Shown one piece after another: positions 44,434-52,642 of a stretch of 64,000 nucleotides of DNA. The notes beneath the pieces were generated by a model that saw only the letters and a program-made list of their open reading frames with translations, was not told the origin of the DNA and did no database searches. The DNA comes from Deltaproteobacteria bacterium (GTDB lineage: Bacteria; Myxococcota_A; UBA9160; UBA6930): contig JAPPPQ010000023.1 in NCBI GenBank assembly GCA_028817435.1, forward strand, positions 184,836 to 248,835, in the 5' to 3' direction. The first letter of the stretch is position 1; every line of letters begins with the position of its first letter. Made by a program: the position numbers and the translations under genes.

Positions 44434-45161
44434 TGTTGAATGCGATTCGGGAAATGGGGTTTGATTTGGAATTCACACGCCATGCGAATACGATACTGGA
44501 AGTGGATTTTCAGGACGCCTCTGTAGAATTGGATACGGTCCTCAGTTCCATCCGAATTCCGATTTCCGAAATGATTTCTGGTGGCGGCGGCGAAGCCAAG
44601 ATTACGCAGAGGCTGCGAAACGAATTGCGGGAGCGCGGGTGGGCCAAAAAGGTGTTCACAATCAAGAAGCAGGTTAACGGCTATGCCAGCCAATCCAGCT
44701 CTCACGAGGTGGATCATGTCAAGGAATTCGAGCAGGGAATTTTGGCATTGGAAATCGAATGGAACAATAAGGATCCTTTCTTTGACAGAGATTTGGAGAA
44801 TTTCCAGCGGCTACACCAGAATTCCGCAATCAGCATGGGCATCATCATTACGCGAGGAGCGAGCTTTCAGAATGGAATCGAAGGGAAGATTCTGGAATAT
44901 GCCCAATCCAAAGGAATCAACTCCGAATCCGACTTGCAAGAATTGAATCTCACACGAACGCCGAGGCAAAAGAGAGAAACCGAACGCGCGATGGGCAGCA
45001 GTGCCTCTTTTTCCGAAGCATGGGCCAAAACTTTCGCATCCGATAAGTTTGGGGCATCCACTACGCACTGGAACAAGCTGAAGGATCGTTTGGATCGCGG
45101 TGTCGGGAATCCATGCCCGCTCGTGGCGATGGGAATTCCTCTGGCTTGTGTGGAAGACTAA
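44433..45161 (+). CDS. BglII/BstYI-like Type II restriction endonuclease
   Basis: 242 residues. It matches the BglII family by HEVDHVKEFEQGILALEIEW: a PD-(D/E)xK-type site with D94, E107 and E109, followed by NNKDPFFDRDLENFQRLH and the strand SMGIIITRG. These enzymes usually recognise A/GATCT-type palindromes, but specificity cannot be read from sequence and the partner methylase is an MT-A70 type, not the N4-cytosine type of M.BglII. Translationally coupled to the methylase by a 1-base overlap; 4 bases overlap the end of the convergent methylase gene. Low GC like its partner. Confidence 0.87.
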   Translation: MLNAIREMGFDLEFTRHANTILEVDFQDASVELDTVLSSIRIPISEMISGGGGEAKITQRLRNELRERGWAKKVFTIKKQVNGYASQSSSHEVDHVKEFEQGILALEIEWNNKDPFFDRDLENFQRLHQNSAISMGIIITRGASFQNGIEGKILEYAQSKGINSESDLQELNLTRTPRQKRETERAMGSSASFSEAWAKTFASDKFGASTTHWNKLKDRLDRGVGNPCPLVAMGIPLACVED

Positions 45162-46075
45162 TTTTCGCAGTGGAGAGGCGTGCCGCATCTTTCGCGGATG
45201 ATTTGTTCGTAGGCGCTTTCGAGTTCAATGCCGATGCAGTGGCGGTGCAAAGCGGTGGCGGCGGCAAGGGTGGTGCCGGAGCCTGCGAAGGGGTCGAGCA
45301 CGGTATCGCCGGGGGCTGTGAACAGGCGGATGAACCAGGCGGGCAATGCCTCGGGGAAGGCGGCGCTGTGGCGGCGGTTGCCGCATTCCGTGGCCATGTG
45401 CAGCACATTGGTGGGATAGGCGAGCTCCCGCCCCAGCCAGTTGGAGATGTTTTTGCCGAAGCCGCTGCCGACTTTGGATTCGTCGCGCACGCGGTCCGTT
45501 TCGCTGAGCCGCTGCAACCGGCGCTGGCGCCAATCGCCCGCGGGCACCCGCACGGCATCTTGAAACATTTGGAAGTTTCGGTTCTTGTTGAAATGCAGCA
45601 GCCGCTCCCAGGAATCGCGGAAGCGGTTGGGCCATTTGCCGGGGTAGCAGTTCTTCTTGTGCCATATGTATTCCTCGGTCCACAGCCAGCCCTGCTTCCG
45701 CAGCGCCAGGATCAATTCGAGCACATAGGTATGGCGCTCGCCGCGCACGGCCTTTTCCTTGATATTGAGCACGAAGCTGCCCGCGGGCTTCAGCACCCGC
45801 AACAGCTCTGCCGCGCGGGGCAGAAACCATTCCACATAGTCATCGGGGTGAATGCCGCCGTAGCTGTGCGCGCGGGCGTCGGCGTAGGGGGGTGAGGTGA
45901 AGATGAGATCCACGCTATCGGCGGGAAGCTCGCGCAGCCGTTTGAGGCAATCGCCGATGAGCACCCGGGGCACGCACACCCTACTGGCCGCGCTCGGCCT
46001 GCGCGCGCGGGCCGGCCTGCGCGCCGGGGCCGCCGCGTTTGCAGAGCGCTTTTGCCGAGGCCGCGTGGAGGGCAT
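45158..46075 (-). CDS. site-specific DNA methyltransferase (SPPY type, beta class)
   Basis: 305 residues. Catalytic motif TSPPY at 60-64 near the N-terminus and SAM motif DPFAGSGTTLAAAT at about 261 near the C-terminus give the permuted beta order. SPPY is usual for N4-cytosine methylases, though some N6-adenine enzymes share it. The first 30 residues are basic and disordered (Arg/Ala-rich). It lies convergent to the endonuclease gene. It may protect the same or a different site, or be a cell-cycle-type orphan; the neighbourhood favours a restriction link. Its GC content is like the host, unlike the other two genes. ATG 46075 has weak ribosome-binding context. It is 19 bases from the LuxC gene end, on the same strand. 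Confidence 0.88.
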   Translation of the reverse strand: MPSTRPRQKRSANAAAPARRPARARRPSAASRVCVPRVLIGDCLKRLRELPADSVDLIFTSPPYADARAHSYGGIHPDDYVEWFLPRAAELLRVLKPAGSFVLNIKEKAVRGERHTYVLELILALRKQGWLWTEEYIWHKKNCYPGKWPNRFRDSWERLLHFNKNRNFQMFQDAVRVPAGDWRQRRLQRLSETDRVRDESKVGSGFGKNISNWLGRELAYPTNVLHMATECGNRRHSAAFPEALPAWFIRLFTAPGDTVLDPFAGSGTTLAAATALHRHCIGIELESAYEQIIRERCGTPLHCEN

Positions 46076-46094
46076 TCCGCGAGGCTAGCAGCTT

Positions 46095-47357
46095 TCAGGG
46101 CAGTTCGGAATCGCCGAAGCGGGTGAGGGGGGCAAGCACGCCGCGGCCGTCGTGGCACCAATGCAGGGGTGGCGCTTGCATTCGGCCTGGGCGGCAGACC
46201 CGGGATGCGCCGAGCTGGAGCAGGCGCGCGGCTGCGGCTTCGGTTTCTGCGCCGAAGCCCGCAAGGCCCACGGCGGAAAGGTGCGCGGCCAGCGGCGCAA
46301 TCGCCGCCGCCGCCTCGTCCAGATTGCGCGCGGGGTGCAGCCGCACAAAGCGGTGCAGCGGCGAGCCGCGAAAGCGCGCGCCGGTTTCCTGCACCATCAC
46401 AAAGCCCGCCTGCGCGCCGCCGTGCAGATGCAGATTTTCGCCCGCCGCCGCGCGCATTTCCGCCTCTGCCTGCGCGGCCGCAACGGCGGCTGCCGCGGCG
46501 GTATTGAGATTGCCGCGCGGCCAGCGCTGCGCCGCGCTCTGCAACTCTGCAGCCAGCGCCTCTGCCAGCGCGCGAATGTCGCACAGCGCCCATACTGCAA
46601 GGGGCGAAAGGCAGCCGAGTTGATCCCAGAGCGATATATCCACGGCCAGCCCGCGCGCGGCCTGCTGCACATCGGCCTCTGCGCCCACCACTGCGGCGGA
46701 AAAGCGGTGGCCGTAGCCGACGAAGCGGCGCGGCGGCGCGGCCAGCTTTGCAACTGCCGCCACGGTTTCGTCCGCGCCGGTGGCCACTACGCAATCGGCG
46801 GAGGCGAAAGCGGCCAGCGCGGCGGAATCGCTGCGCGAAAAATCCACCACTTCCAGGCAGGCCGCCAGTTCTGCATCGGCGGCGCGCAGGGAATCCGCCA
46901 GCGCGCGCGGCGTTACCGGATCGTGGGCCGCGGGCCGCGCCAGCACCGGCGAGCGCAACAGCAGCGGCGCAATGAGTTGCAGCAGCGAGGGCGTGGGCAG
47001 CGCGCCTGCCAGCAACACCGCCGTCGCGCCAAAGCCGTGGGCGCTGCGCCCCGCGCCCCCGCCGATTTCTCGCTCCCAAAGCGCGCGCAATGCCGCGCCG
47101 CTCCACGAGTCCAGCGCCAGCGCCAGCCCGGCGCGAACGGTCTGCGGCGAAAAGCCCGCCGCGCGCGGCAGCTCTGCCTCCAGCTGTTTGCGCCAGGGCG
47201 AATCTTCCGCGCGCCAGGAATCCAGCACCGCGCACAACACCGGGAGCACATGGCCCGCAGGGCGCTGGCGCAGCGCAGCGCCGCCCGCCCGCAAGCGCGC
47301 CAGCGCCGCGTGCACTTCTCCCGCCCGCGATTTGGCCGGCGTGTGCGGCGCGCTCAC
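46095..47357 (-). CDS. LuxC-like acyl-CoA/acyl-protein reductase
   Basis: 420 residues, acyl reductase of the LuxC family (aldehyde-dehydrogenase fold), which reduces an activated acyl group with NADPH to an aldehyde. Blocks seen: GRSAHGFGATAVLLAGALPTPSLL in pieces, FASADCVVATGADETV, RRFVGYGHRFSAAVVG, DISLWDQLGCLSPLAVW with the catalytic Cys (in GCLSP), and C-terminal RVCRPGRMQAPPLHWCHDGRGVL. GTG 47357 is assigned because it overlaps the LuxE stop (GTGA); longer starts run into LuxE. It is the last gene of an aminotransferase-LuxE-LuxC operon. No luxA, luxB, luxD or luxG is present, so bioluminescence is not supported. Confidence 0.88.
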   Translation of the reverse strand: MSAPHTPAKSRAGEVHAALARLRAGGAALRQRPAGHVLPVLCAVLDSWRAEDSPWRKQLEAELPRAAGFSPQTVRAGLALALDSWSGAALRALWEREIGGGAGRSAHGFGATAVLLAGALPTPSLLQLIAPLLLRSPVLARPAAHDPVTPRALADSLRAADAELAACLEVVDFSRSDSAALAAFASADCVVATGADETVAAVAKLAAPPRRFVGYGHRFSAAVVGAEADVQQAARGLAVDISLWDQLGCLSPLAVWALCDIRALAEALAAELQSAAQRWPRGNLNTAAAAAVAAAQAEAEMRAAAGENLHLHGGAQAGFVMVQETGARFRGSPLHRFVRLHPARNLDEAAAAIAPLAAHLSAVGLAGFGAETEAAAARLLQLGASRVCRPGRMQAPPLHWCHDGRGVLAPLTRFGDSELP

Positions 47358-48460
47358 GGCGTTGACTCTGCGAGCATTTCGTCGGCGGCGATGGAGCAGC
47401 CGCGCTCTTCCGCGCCGGGGGCGCGGCCCAAAACCTCGAAGCCGCCGTGCAGTGCGCGGCCCAAATCTGCGGTGCAAATGGCGCAGATGCTGCCGGTGTT
47501 GGCCAGGTCCACAATTTCAATTGCGCCGGTGGCGCCGGGCGGGCGCTCTGCACCGCTCAGCGGATCTACCATGCGCACGCGAGTCCAGGGCGGCGGCACT
47601 TTGCGGCGCGGGGCGGCGGGCTCTGCCAGCACCGAATCGTAAAACTGGCTGCCCAGTTCGGTCATGCCGTATTGATTGACGATGCGCGCGGCGGGCACGG
47701 CAAAGCGCCGCGTCAGGTTTTCGTAGAGCGCGCCGCGCTCTGCATCCCGCCGCCGCCCTTTGAAGCCGCCGGTTTCCATAATGCGGCTTCCGGCGGGCAG
47801 CGGCAAATCGCAATCCAGCGCTTCGCAAAAGTGCGCCAGCGCCAGCGCTGTGCCGCACAGCGCAACCGGGCGCGCTTCTGCCGCCGCCGCTTCCAGCGCG
47901 CGCAGCAATTTGCGCTGCAGCAATTCTCCGCGTTGGCCGCGTTGGCCGCGCGCCAAAAAGAAGCCGCTGCCCGCCGCGCCGCGCCGCGCAATCAGCGCGC
48001 CGAACATATGCGAGAGCGAGGAATCCGGCGCGTCCTGCGGCGCTTCGGTCAGCACCAGCATGGGAATGCGCTCGCCGGGGCCGAGATCGGGCAACACGCC
48101 GCGCTCGAAGCTCGGCAACAGCGAAGCCTCGTAGAGCGCCAGGGTGTCCAGGTGCAACTCGCTGCGCTGCCCCAGTGTGGTGCCGCTGCTGCGGAACACG
48201 CGCCGGGTTTGCGCCGCAGCGAAGCTGCGCAGCGCAAGCTCTTTGAATGCGCCAGCGGGCACCGCGGGAATCTCGCGCCAGTTGGCCACCTGCGACGGAG
48301 TTGCGCCCCGCGCGGCGCACCAGCGCCCATAGGGCGCGCAGTGCCGAAACTGAAACGCAAAGAGCGCCAGCGCCAACTCTGCAAAGCGCGCTTCGTCGTT
48401 GTGCTGCGGCTCTTCGCGCATCCAGGCCAGCAGCCGCGCCTCAATTTCGCCCCGCGTCAT
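47354..48460 (-). CDS. LuxE-like acyl-protein synthetase (acid-activating enzyme)
   Basis: 368 residues. LuxE-type ligases adenylate a carboxylic acid with ATP and pass it to a Cys for reduction by LuxC. Characteristic parts: FQFRHCAPYGRWCAARG, VPAGAFKELALRS, FRSSGTTLGQRS (phosphate loop SSGTT), METGGFKGRRRD, VNQYGMTELGSQFYDS (adenylate-forming motif YGMTE) and DLANTGSICAICTADLG. ATG 48460 overlaps the aminotransferase stop (ATGA). The order of reactions would be activation here, then reduction by LuxC downstream. Substrate is not necessarily a fatty acid; amino acid or aromatic acids are known for related LuxE-like ligases in biosynthetic clusters. Confidence 0.88.
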   Translation of the reverse strand: MTRGEIEARLLAWMREEPQHNDEARFAELALALFAFQFRHCAPYGRWCAARGATPSQVANWREIPAVPAGAFKELALRSFAAAQTRRVFRSSGTTLGQRSELHLDTLALYEASLLPSFERGVLPDLGPGERIPMLVLTEAPQDAPDSSLSHMFGALIARRGAAGSGFFLARGQRGQRGELLQRKLLRALEAAAAEARPVALCGTALALAHFCEALDCDLPLPAGSRIMETGGFKGRRRDAERGALYENLTRRFAVPAARIVNQYGMTELGSQFYDSVLAEPAAPRRKVPPPWTRVRMVDPLSGAERPPGATGAIEIVDLANTGSICAICTADLGRALHGGFEVLGRAPGAEERGCSIAADEMLAESTP

Positions 48461-49746
48461 GCCAGGCACCCGGCCAGCTCGTCCAGCGCGGCTTCCAGCG
48501 CGCCGCGCTCGATGCAGAGCGGCGGAGTCAGCGAGAGCACGCGGCCGTCTTCTCCCGCCGGAAGCAGGATGAGTCCGCGCCGCAGCGCTTCGCCGCAGGC
48601 GCGGGCCGCGCTCTGCGGAGAATCGCACTCCATGCCGAGCATCAATCCGCGCCCGCGCAATTCGCGCACGCGGGGATTGCCGCGGGTCCGCGCGCGCAAA
48701 TGCGCGAGCGCGGCTGCGCCGGTTTCCGCCGCGCGTTGCACCAGCTTTTCGTCTTCAATTGCGGCCAGCGAGGCCAGCGCCGCGGCGCAACCGGCCGGGT
48801 GGCCCAGAAAAGTTTGGGTGTGCAGCGCCTCGCCTGTGGATTTGGGCCAGGCGGCCATAACTTCGGCGCGGCCGATGCAGGCCGAGATGGGCATTCCCGA
48901 AGCGAGTCCCTTTCCCGCGCACAGCAGATCCGGCACGACGCCTTCGTGTTCGCAGGCGAACCAGCGCCCGGTGCGGCCGAAGCCGGTGTAAATCTCGTCT
49001 GCAATCAGCAGCCAGCCCTGCGCGTCGCAAATTTCGCGCAGCGCGGCGAGAAACCCCGCGGGCGGCACGCGCAAACCGCCGCGCCCCTGCAGCGGCTCTA
49101 CAATTACCGCGCCCACCTCGGCCCCGGCGTTGCGGCACTGCTGTGCCGCGCGCAGCACATCTTGCGCATCGCCGTAGCGCGCAAATGCAGTGCGCTGCGG
49201 CAGCCGCGCCGCAAAGGGCGCGCGAAAATCTGCACGCCAGGTGACATCCAGCGCGCCCAGCGAAAGGCCGTGATAGCTGCCTTCGAAAGCCACCACGCCG
49301 GGGCGGCCGCTCGCCAGCATTGCGGTTTTGAGGGCGGCCTCTACTGCATCTGCGCCGGAGCAGCCGAGCAGTGCGCGGGCCGCGCCCCCCGGAAAGCGCG
49401 CCGCCAGCGCTTCCAGCAACTGCACCTTGACGGCCGGGGGCTGCACATCGCCCATGGCGTGCAGCAGCGCGGCGCTCTGCTTCGCAATGGCGCGCACCAC
49501 GCGGGGGTGGCTGTGCCCGGCATTGGCGACGCCGAAGCCGCCGCCGAGATCCACATAGCGGTTGCCGTCGGCGTCCCAGACATTGGCCCCCGCCGCGCGC
49601 TGCCAAAAGATGGGCGCGGGCGAGAGACAGGTGACGCCGGGGCTTTCCACCTCGGCCAGCCGCGCCGCCAGCGCCAGGGAGCGCGGCCCCGGGATGGGCG
49701 TGACCAGCGCGGGCGGCAGCGTTGCGGGCGCAGTGTCTTCCGGCAC
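48457..49746 (-). CDS. class III (omega-type) aminotransferase
   Basis: 429 residues, fold-type I PLP enzyme of class III. Marks: NVWDADGNRYVDLGGGFGVANAGHSHP, GCSGADAVEAALK, FEGSYHGLSLGAL, VIVEPLQGRGGLRVPP, LLIADEIYTGFGRTG and the PLP lysine in CAGKGLASGMP. Length is normal. These enzymes move an amino group to a terminal aldehyde or ketone. Directly coupled upstream of LuxE and LuxC it would convert an aldehyde made by them into a primary amine, or supply a diamine-derived aldehyde. GTG 49746 is the only nearby in-frame start; it lacks a clear ribosome-binding site. Divergent from folK across 72 bases. Confidence 0.9.
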   Translation of the reverse strand: MPEDTAPATLPPALVTPIPGPRSLALAARLAEVESPGVTCLSPAPIFWQRAAGANVWDADGNRYVDLGGGFGVANAGHSHPRVVRAIAKQSAALLHAMGDVQPPAVKVQLLEALAARFPGGAARALLGCSGADAVEAALKTAMLASGRPGVVAFEGSYHGLSLGALDVTWRADFRAPFAARLPQRTAFARYGDAQDVLRAAQQCRNAGAEVGAVIVEPLQGRGGLRVPPAGFLAALREICDAQGWLLIADEIYTGFGRTGRWFACEHEGVVPDLLCAGKGLASGMPISACIGRAEVMAAWPKSTGEALHTQTFLGHPAGCAAALASLAAIEDEKLVQRAAETGAAALAHLRARTRGNPRVRELRGRGLMLGMECDSPQSAARACGEALRRGLILLPAGEDGRVLSLTPPLCIERGALEAALDELAGCLA

Positions 49747-49806
49747 AGGCGCAGTGTAGAAAGCGCGCGCCCATCGCGCCCCGCTGCCCCGCAGCGGCGC
49801 AGGCCC

Positions 49807-49812
49807 CATACT
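49807..49812 (+). promoter_or_regulatory. -10 element CATACT six bases before folK start
   Basis: CATACTGGATGC then ATG 49819. The spacing from hexamer to start codon is six bases, identical to that at 4189/4201, and again no ribosome-binding site is present, so a leaderless mRNA is likely. Confidence 0.5.
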
Positions 49813-49818
49813 GGATGC

Positions 49819-50529
49819 ATGGTTGTGAGCGCGGCGGGCAGGGCAGGTGCGGCAGGGCGCGCTGCAGGTGGGATGCTTCGCGCCGGGCGTGGTGTGGGCG
49901 CGGCGTGGTGTGGGCGCGGGGCGCGGGCCGTTGTTGCGCTCGGCTCGAATCTCGGCGACCGGGCGGCACATTTGCGCCGGGCGCTGCGGGCGCTGGCGCA
50001 AACGCCGGGGCTGCGGGTGCTGCGCGTCTCGCGCATTTACGAAACCGCGCCCATTGGCGCAGGCGGCGGCCCGCCCCAGGGCGATTACCTGAATGCGGTG
50101 GTGGAGCTGCAGAGCGCGCTGCCGCCGCGTCTTTTGCTCGCGCGGCTGCAGCAGATTGAGCGCACCGCGGGCCGCCGCCGCACCTGGCGCAATGCGCCTC
50201 GCACTCTGGATCTCGACCTGCTGTTTCACGGCGCTGCGCCCCGCGGCGATCCCGATTTGGTATTGCCCCATCCGCGTCTGCATCTGCGCGGCTTTGTGCT
50301 CGCGCCGCTGGCCGAAATCAAACCCGCGCTGCGGCATCCGTGCGGTGTGCGCATTGCCGATCTCGCCGCGCGCCTGCGCCAAACCGCCAAGCCAGCGAGC
50401 GGCGCTGGCGCCGCGGAGCCAGCGGGGGCAACGCGCGCAACGGGGGACGCGCGCGCGGGCGGCGTCCGCCTGTGGCGCGGCGGCGTTCTCTCGACGCGCC
50501 GCGCCCATGCGCCGCCGCGCGGGGCATAG
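49819..50529 (+). CDS. folK: 2-amino-4-hydroxy-6-hydroxymethyldihydropteridine diphosphokinase
   Basis: 236 residues; transfers pyrophosphate from ATP to 6-hydroxymethyl-7,8-dihydropterin in folate synthesis. HPPK signatures: VVALGSNLGDRAAHLRRALR, GGGPPQGDYLNAVVEL, RTWRNAPRTLDLDLLF with the metal-binding Asp pair in DLDLL, and LPHPRLHLRGFVLAPLAEI. The domain begins only about 38 residues in; the leader is Gly/Ala/Arg-rich, so ATG 49873 (preceded by AGGTGGG) may be the real start, although the promoter position favours ATG 49819. The C-terminal ~50 residues (after RLRQTAKP) are low complexity and unlike the family. Other folate genes are not adjacent. Confidence 0.9.
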   Translation: MVVSAAGRAGAAGRAAGGMLRAGRGVGAAWCGRGARAVVALGSNLGDRAAHLRRALRALAQTPGLRVLRVSRIYETAPIGAGGGPPQGDYLNAVVELQSALPPRLLLARLQQIERTAGRRRTWRNAPRTLDLDLLFHGAAPRGDPDLVLPHPRLHLRGFVLAPLAEIKPALRHPCGVRIADLAARLRQTAKPASGAGAAEPAGATRATGDARAGGVRLWRGGVLSTRRAHAPPRGA

Positions 50530-50557
50530 AAAAAAGCGCCGCCCGCGGGCGGGCGCT
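50530..50557 (-). terminator. hairpin with U-tract on minus strand
   Basis: AGCGCC and GGCGCT (50535-50540, 50552-50557) enclose the self-complementary GCCCGCGGGC; on the minus strand it is followed by six T (50530-50535). It could stop transcripts reading out of the autotransporter gene through the GFA gene. The right end TAGGCT (50557-50562) could serve as a -10 for the GFA gene. Confidence 0.4.
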
Positions 50558-50599
50558 AGGCTGCGCGCAATCCCCGGCCGCGCCGGGAAAGGAGGAACC

Positions 50600-51016
50600 A
50601 TGTCCGCACCTTTCAGCGGCGGCTGCCGCTGCGGCGAACAGCGCTACACCTGCAGCGCCGAGCCTTTGAACAGCCTCTACTGCCACTGCCGCGATTGCCA
50701 GTTCGCTTCCGGCGGCGGCTTTTCCACGCTGGTGGTTGCGCCCAAGCAGACCGTGGAGTTTAACCGGGGCGAGCTTGGCAGCTACGCCGTGCAGGGCGAA
50801 AGCGGCGCGCAGGTGGTCCGCCTGTTCTGCTCAAAGTGCGGCACGCAGATGTTCAGCGAGCCGGAGGTAATGCCCGCGCTGATCATCATCAAGGCCGCCA
50901 CGCTGGACGATCCGAGCTGGCTGCGCCCCACCGCGCACATCTACACCGAAAGCGCGCAGCCCTGGGCCTTGGCAGAGGACGGCCTGCCCCGCCACGCGAA
51001 GTTCCCGCCGCAGTAG
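50600..51016 (+). CDS. GFA family (glutathione-dependent formaldehyde-activating-like) zinc protein
   Basis: 138 residues, Mss4-like zinc fold. Seven cysteines in the usual places: GCRCGEQRYTC (C9, C11), YCHCRDCQ (C28, C30, C33) and LFCSKCGTQMF (C77, C80); these bind two zinc ions in Gfa, which forms S-hydroxymethylglutathione. Most GFA-family proteins have other, unknown roles; the name is a family label. Ribosome-binding site AAAGGAGG precedes ATG 50600. Convergent with the autotransporter-like gene, 12 bases between the stops. A TAGGCT at 50557 may be its -10. Confidence 0.9.
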   Translation: MSAPFSGGCRCGEQRYTCSAEPLNSLYCHCRDCQFASGGGFSTLVVAPKQTVEFNRGELGSYAVQGESGAQVVRLFCSKCGTQMFSEPEVMPALIIIKAATLDDPSWLRPTAHIYTESAQPWALAEDGLPRHAKFPPQ

Positions 51017-51028
51017 CCAGCGAGCGGG

Positions 51029-52642
51029 TCAGAAGCGCAGCGCGCCGCGCAGCAGAAACTGGGGATCGGGGGCTGCGCCCGGGGTGGCGGCGAGGGCGGC
51101 TTCGAGTCCGAGCTCCAGCCCTGCGCCGGTGCGCAGGCGCAGGCCGGTTGCGTAATCGCGCTCTGCGGCGCGCAGCTCGAAGCGGGCGTAGGGGGTGAGC
51201 AGGGCGGCTGCGCCGAAGGCGCGGGAGGCCACGCCGAAGGAAAGCTCGCCGCGCAGCGATTGCTGCAGGCTGTTGTCTGCGGCAGAGCTTGCGAGCGCCG
51301 CACTGCCGAAGCCAAGCGCCGCGTTGCCGAAGCCCGCGCCGCCCAGATCCATGCCGATGCGGCGCCGCGATGCCAGCGTGCTCTGCAGCGAGATGCCCAA
51401 ACCCAGTGCGTCGCTGCCCATGTCGTATTCGAGGAGCGCGCTGAACTGGCGCTGCTCGTGATTTGCGCTGTTGAGTTGCTGCCCGATGCTGAAGCGCCCG
51501 GTGATGCCATGAATGGGGGCGTTGAGTTGCGCGCCTGCGCCAATATCCACAGCGGTGGTGTGATCGTTGTGGGTGCGGTCCATGCGCAGCCGCGCCAGGC
51601 CGAAGGGCCGGAGTTCCATGCCGTTTGGCAGGGCGAAGCGGTGGCCCACTTCCACGCTGCTTCCGGCGCGAGAGCTGACGGCGCGCAGCCGGGGGAAGTG
51701 CGTGCTGTCGTCAAAGCTGCTGGAAGCCACGCGGCTCTGCGCGCGAATGAATTCCAGGCGCAGTTTCAGATCGGTGCTCTCTCCCACCTGCACACTTCCG
51801 TCCACCCCGGCCGCGCCCATCAGCACGGTGGAATCGCTGCCCTCGTCGAGCGCGCGATGCTCTGCGCCTTCGGTCTCCTGCACATCTACATCGCCCGTGC
51901 CGAAGCCGAGCACGAGCCACGCCTGCAGATTGGGCCGGATGCGCCAGCCGAGATAGGGATGCAGGCTCAGCTTGCGGTTGTGCAGCTCTCCGCTCAGCGC
52001 ATAGCTGCCCGCGCGGTCGCTGAAGTTGAGATTGCCCGAGGTGTAGCCGATGGCTGCGCCCGCCAACAGGTTGTCCCGCACATAGCTGTCTGCGCCGGCA
52101 AAGGCCGCCAGGCTGTCGCCCCGGTAACGAAGGCTTGCCACGCTGTGCTCGGGCGAGCCCATCAGGTTGGTGAAGCCGCCGCTGGCCCAGACCGAAATGC
52201 CGTTGGGGAATTTCTCGGCCAGTTTGGCGAAGAGTTCTCCGCTGGAGATGGCGAAGTTGAGCGGGCTGCCGCCGGCCCGGCCCAGTGCGGCGGATTCTCC
52301 CGGAGCGCGCGCAATGCGCTCGCCGATCAATTCGGTGGAGATGCCCGCCACGGCGCGGTCCAGCACCGCCACCTGCGTGGCGTTGCGGCGCTCGCGCCGC
52401 AGCGCTTCGTCGCGGGCGGTGGAGATGGCGCCCGTGGCCGGGCCCACCCGGGTGGCGCTGCCGCCGGATGCGCCGGCCTCCGCCGCCGCGGCGGTGGTAA
52501 CGGAACCGGGCCCCGTTCCCCACTGCGCGCTCTGCGCCCAAGCAGGCGAAGCGCCCATCACCCCAAGCGTGCCCAGCGCCACCGCCGCCAGCAACGCTCG
52601 CGCTGCGCGCAACTCCTTCAACGCCACGAACCAGTTATCCAT
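51029..52642 (-). CDS. autotransporter beta-barrel protein with almost no passenger
   Basis: 537 residues, paralogous to the C-terminal third of the giant Calx-beta protein. Signal peptide 1-36 (ALLAAVALGTLGVMG...AWAQ). Only about 60 residues separate it from DEALRRERRNATQVAVLDRAVAG, the linker shared with the giant protein, and the barrel starts at LNFAISSGELFAKL and ends GALRF (terminal Phe). Shared barrel strings include ISVWASGGFTNL, LNFSDRAG, LKLRLEFIRAQSR and SANHEQRQFSALLEYDMG. So it is either a stand-alone barrel, a passenger-deleted relic or a porin-like protein. ATG 52642 is preceded by AGGAGG about 10 bases upstream. An AT-rich stretch at 52710-52745 probably holds its promoter; no clear hexamer pair. 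Confidence 0.88.
   Translation of the reverse strand: MDNWFVALKELRAARALLAAVALGTLGVMGASPAWAQSAQWGTGPGSVTTAAAAEAGASGGSATRVGPATGAISTARDEALRRERRNATQVAVLDRAVAGISTELIGERIARAPGESAALGRAGGSPLNFAISSGELFAKLAEKFPNGISVWASGGFTNLMGSPEHSVASLRYRGDSLAAFAGADSYVRDNLLAGAAIGYTSGNLNFSDRAGSYALSGELHNRKLSLHPYLGWRIRPNLQAWLVLGFGTGDVDVQETEGAEHRALDEGSDSTVLMGAAGVDGSVQVGESTDLKLRLEFIRAQSRVASSSFDDSTHFPRLRAVSSRAGSSVEVGHRFALPNGMELRPFGLARLRMDRTHNDHTTAVDIGAGAQLNAPIHGITGRFSIGQQLNSANHEQRQFSALLEYDMGSDALGLGISLQSTLASRRRIGMDLGGAGFGNAALGFGSAALASSAADNSLQQSLRGELSFGVASRAFGAAALLTPYARFELRAAERDYATGLRLRTGAGLELGLEAALAATPGAAPDPQFLLRGALRF

Noticed and set aside
46152-48991. Plus-strand open frames opposite the LuxC/LuxE/aminotransferase operon
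   Set aside because: Same effect of high GC; the minus strand has three well-supported enzymes that overlap by 4 bases.
46095-49746. Bioluminescence (lux) operon
   Set aside because: LuxC- and LuxE-like genes are present but no luciferase alpha/beta, luxD or luxG, and an aminotransferase takes their place.
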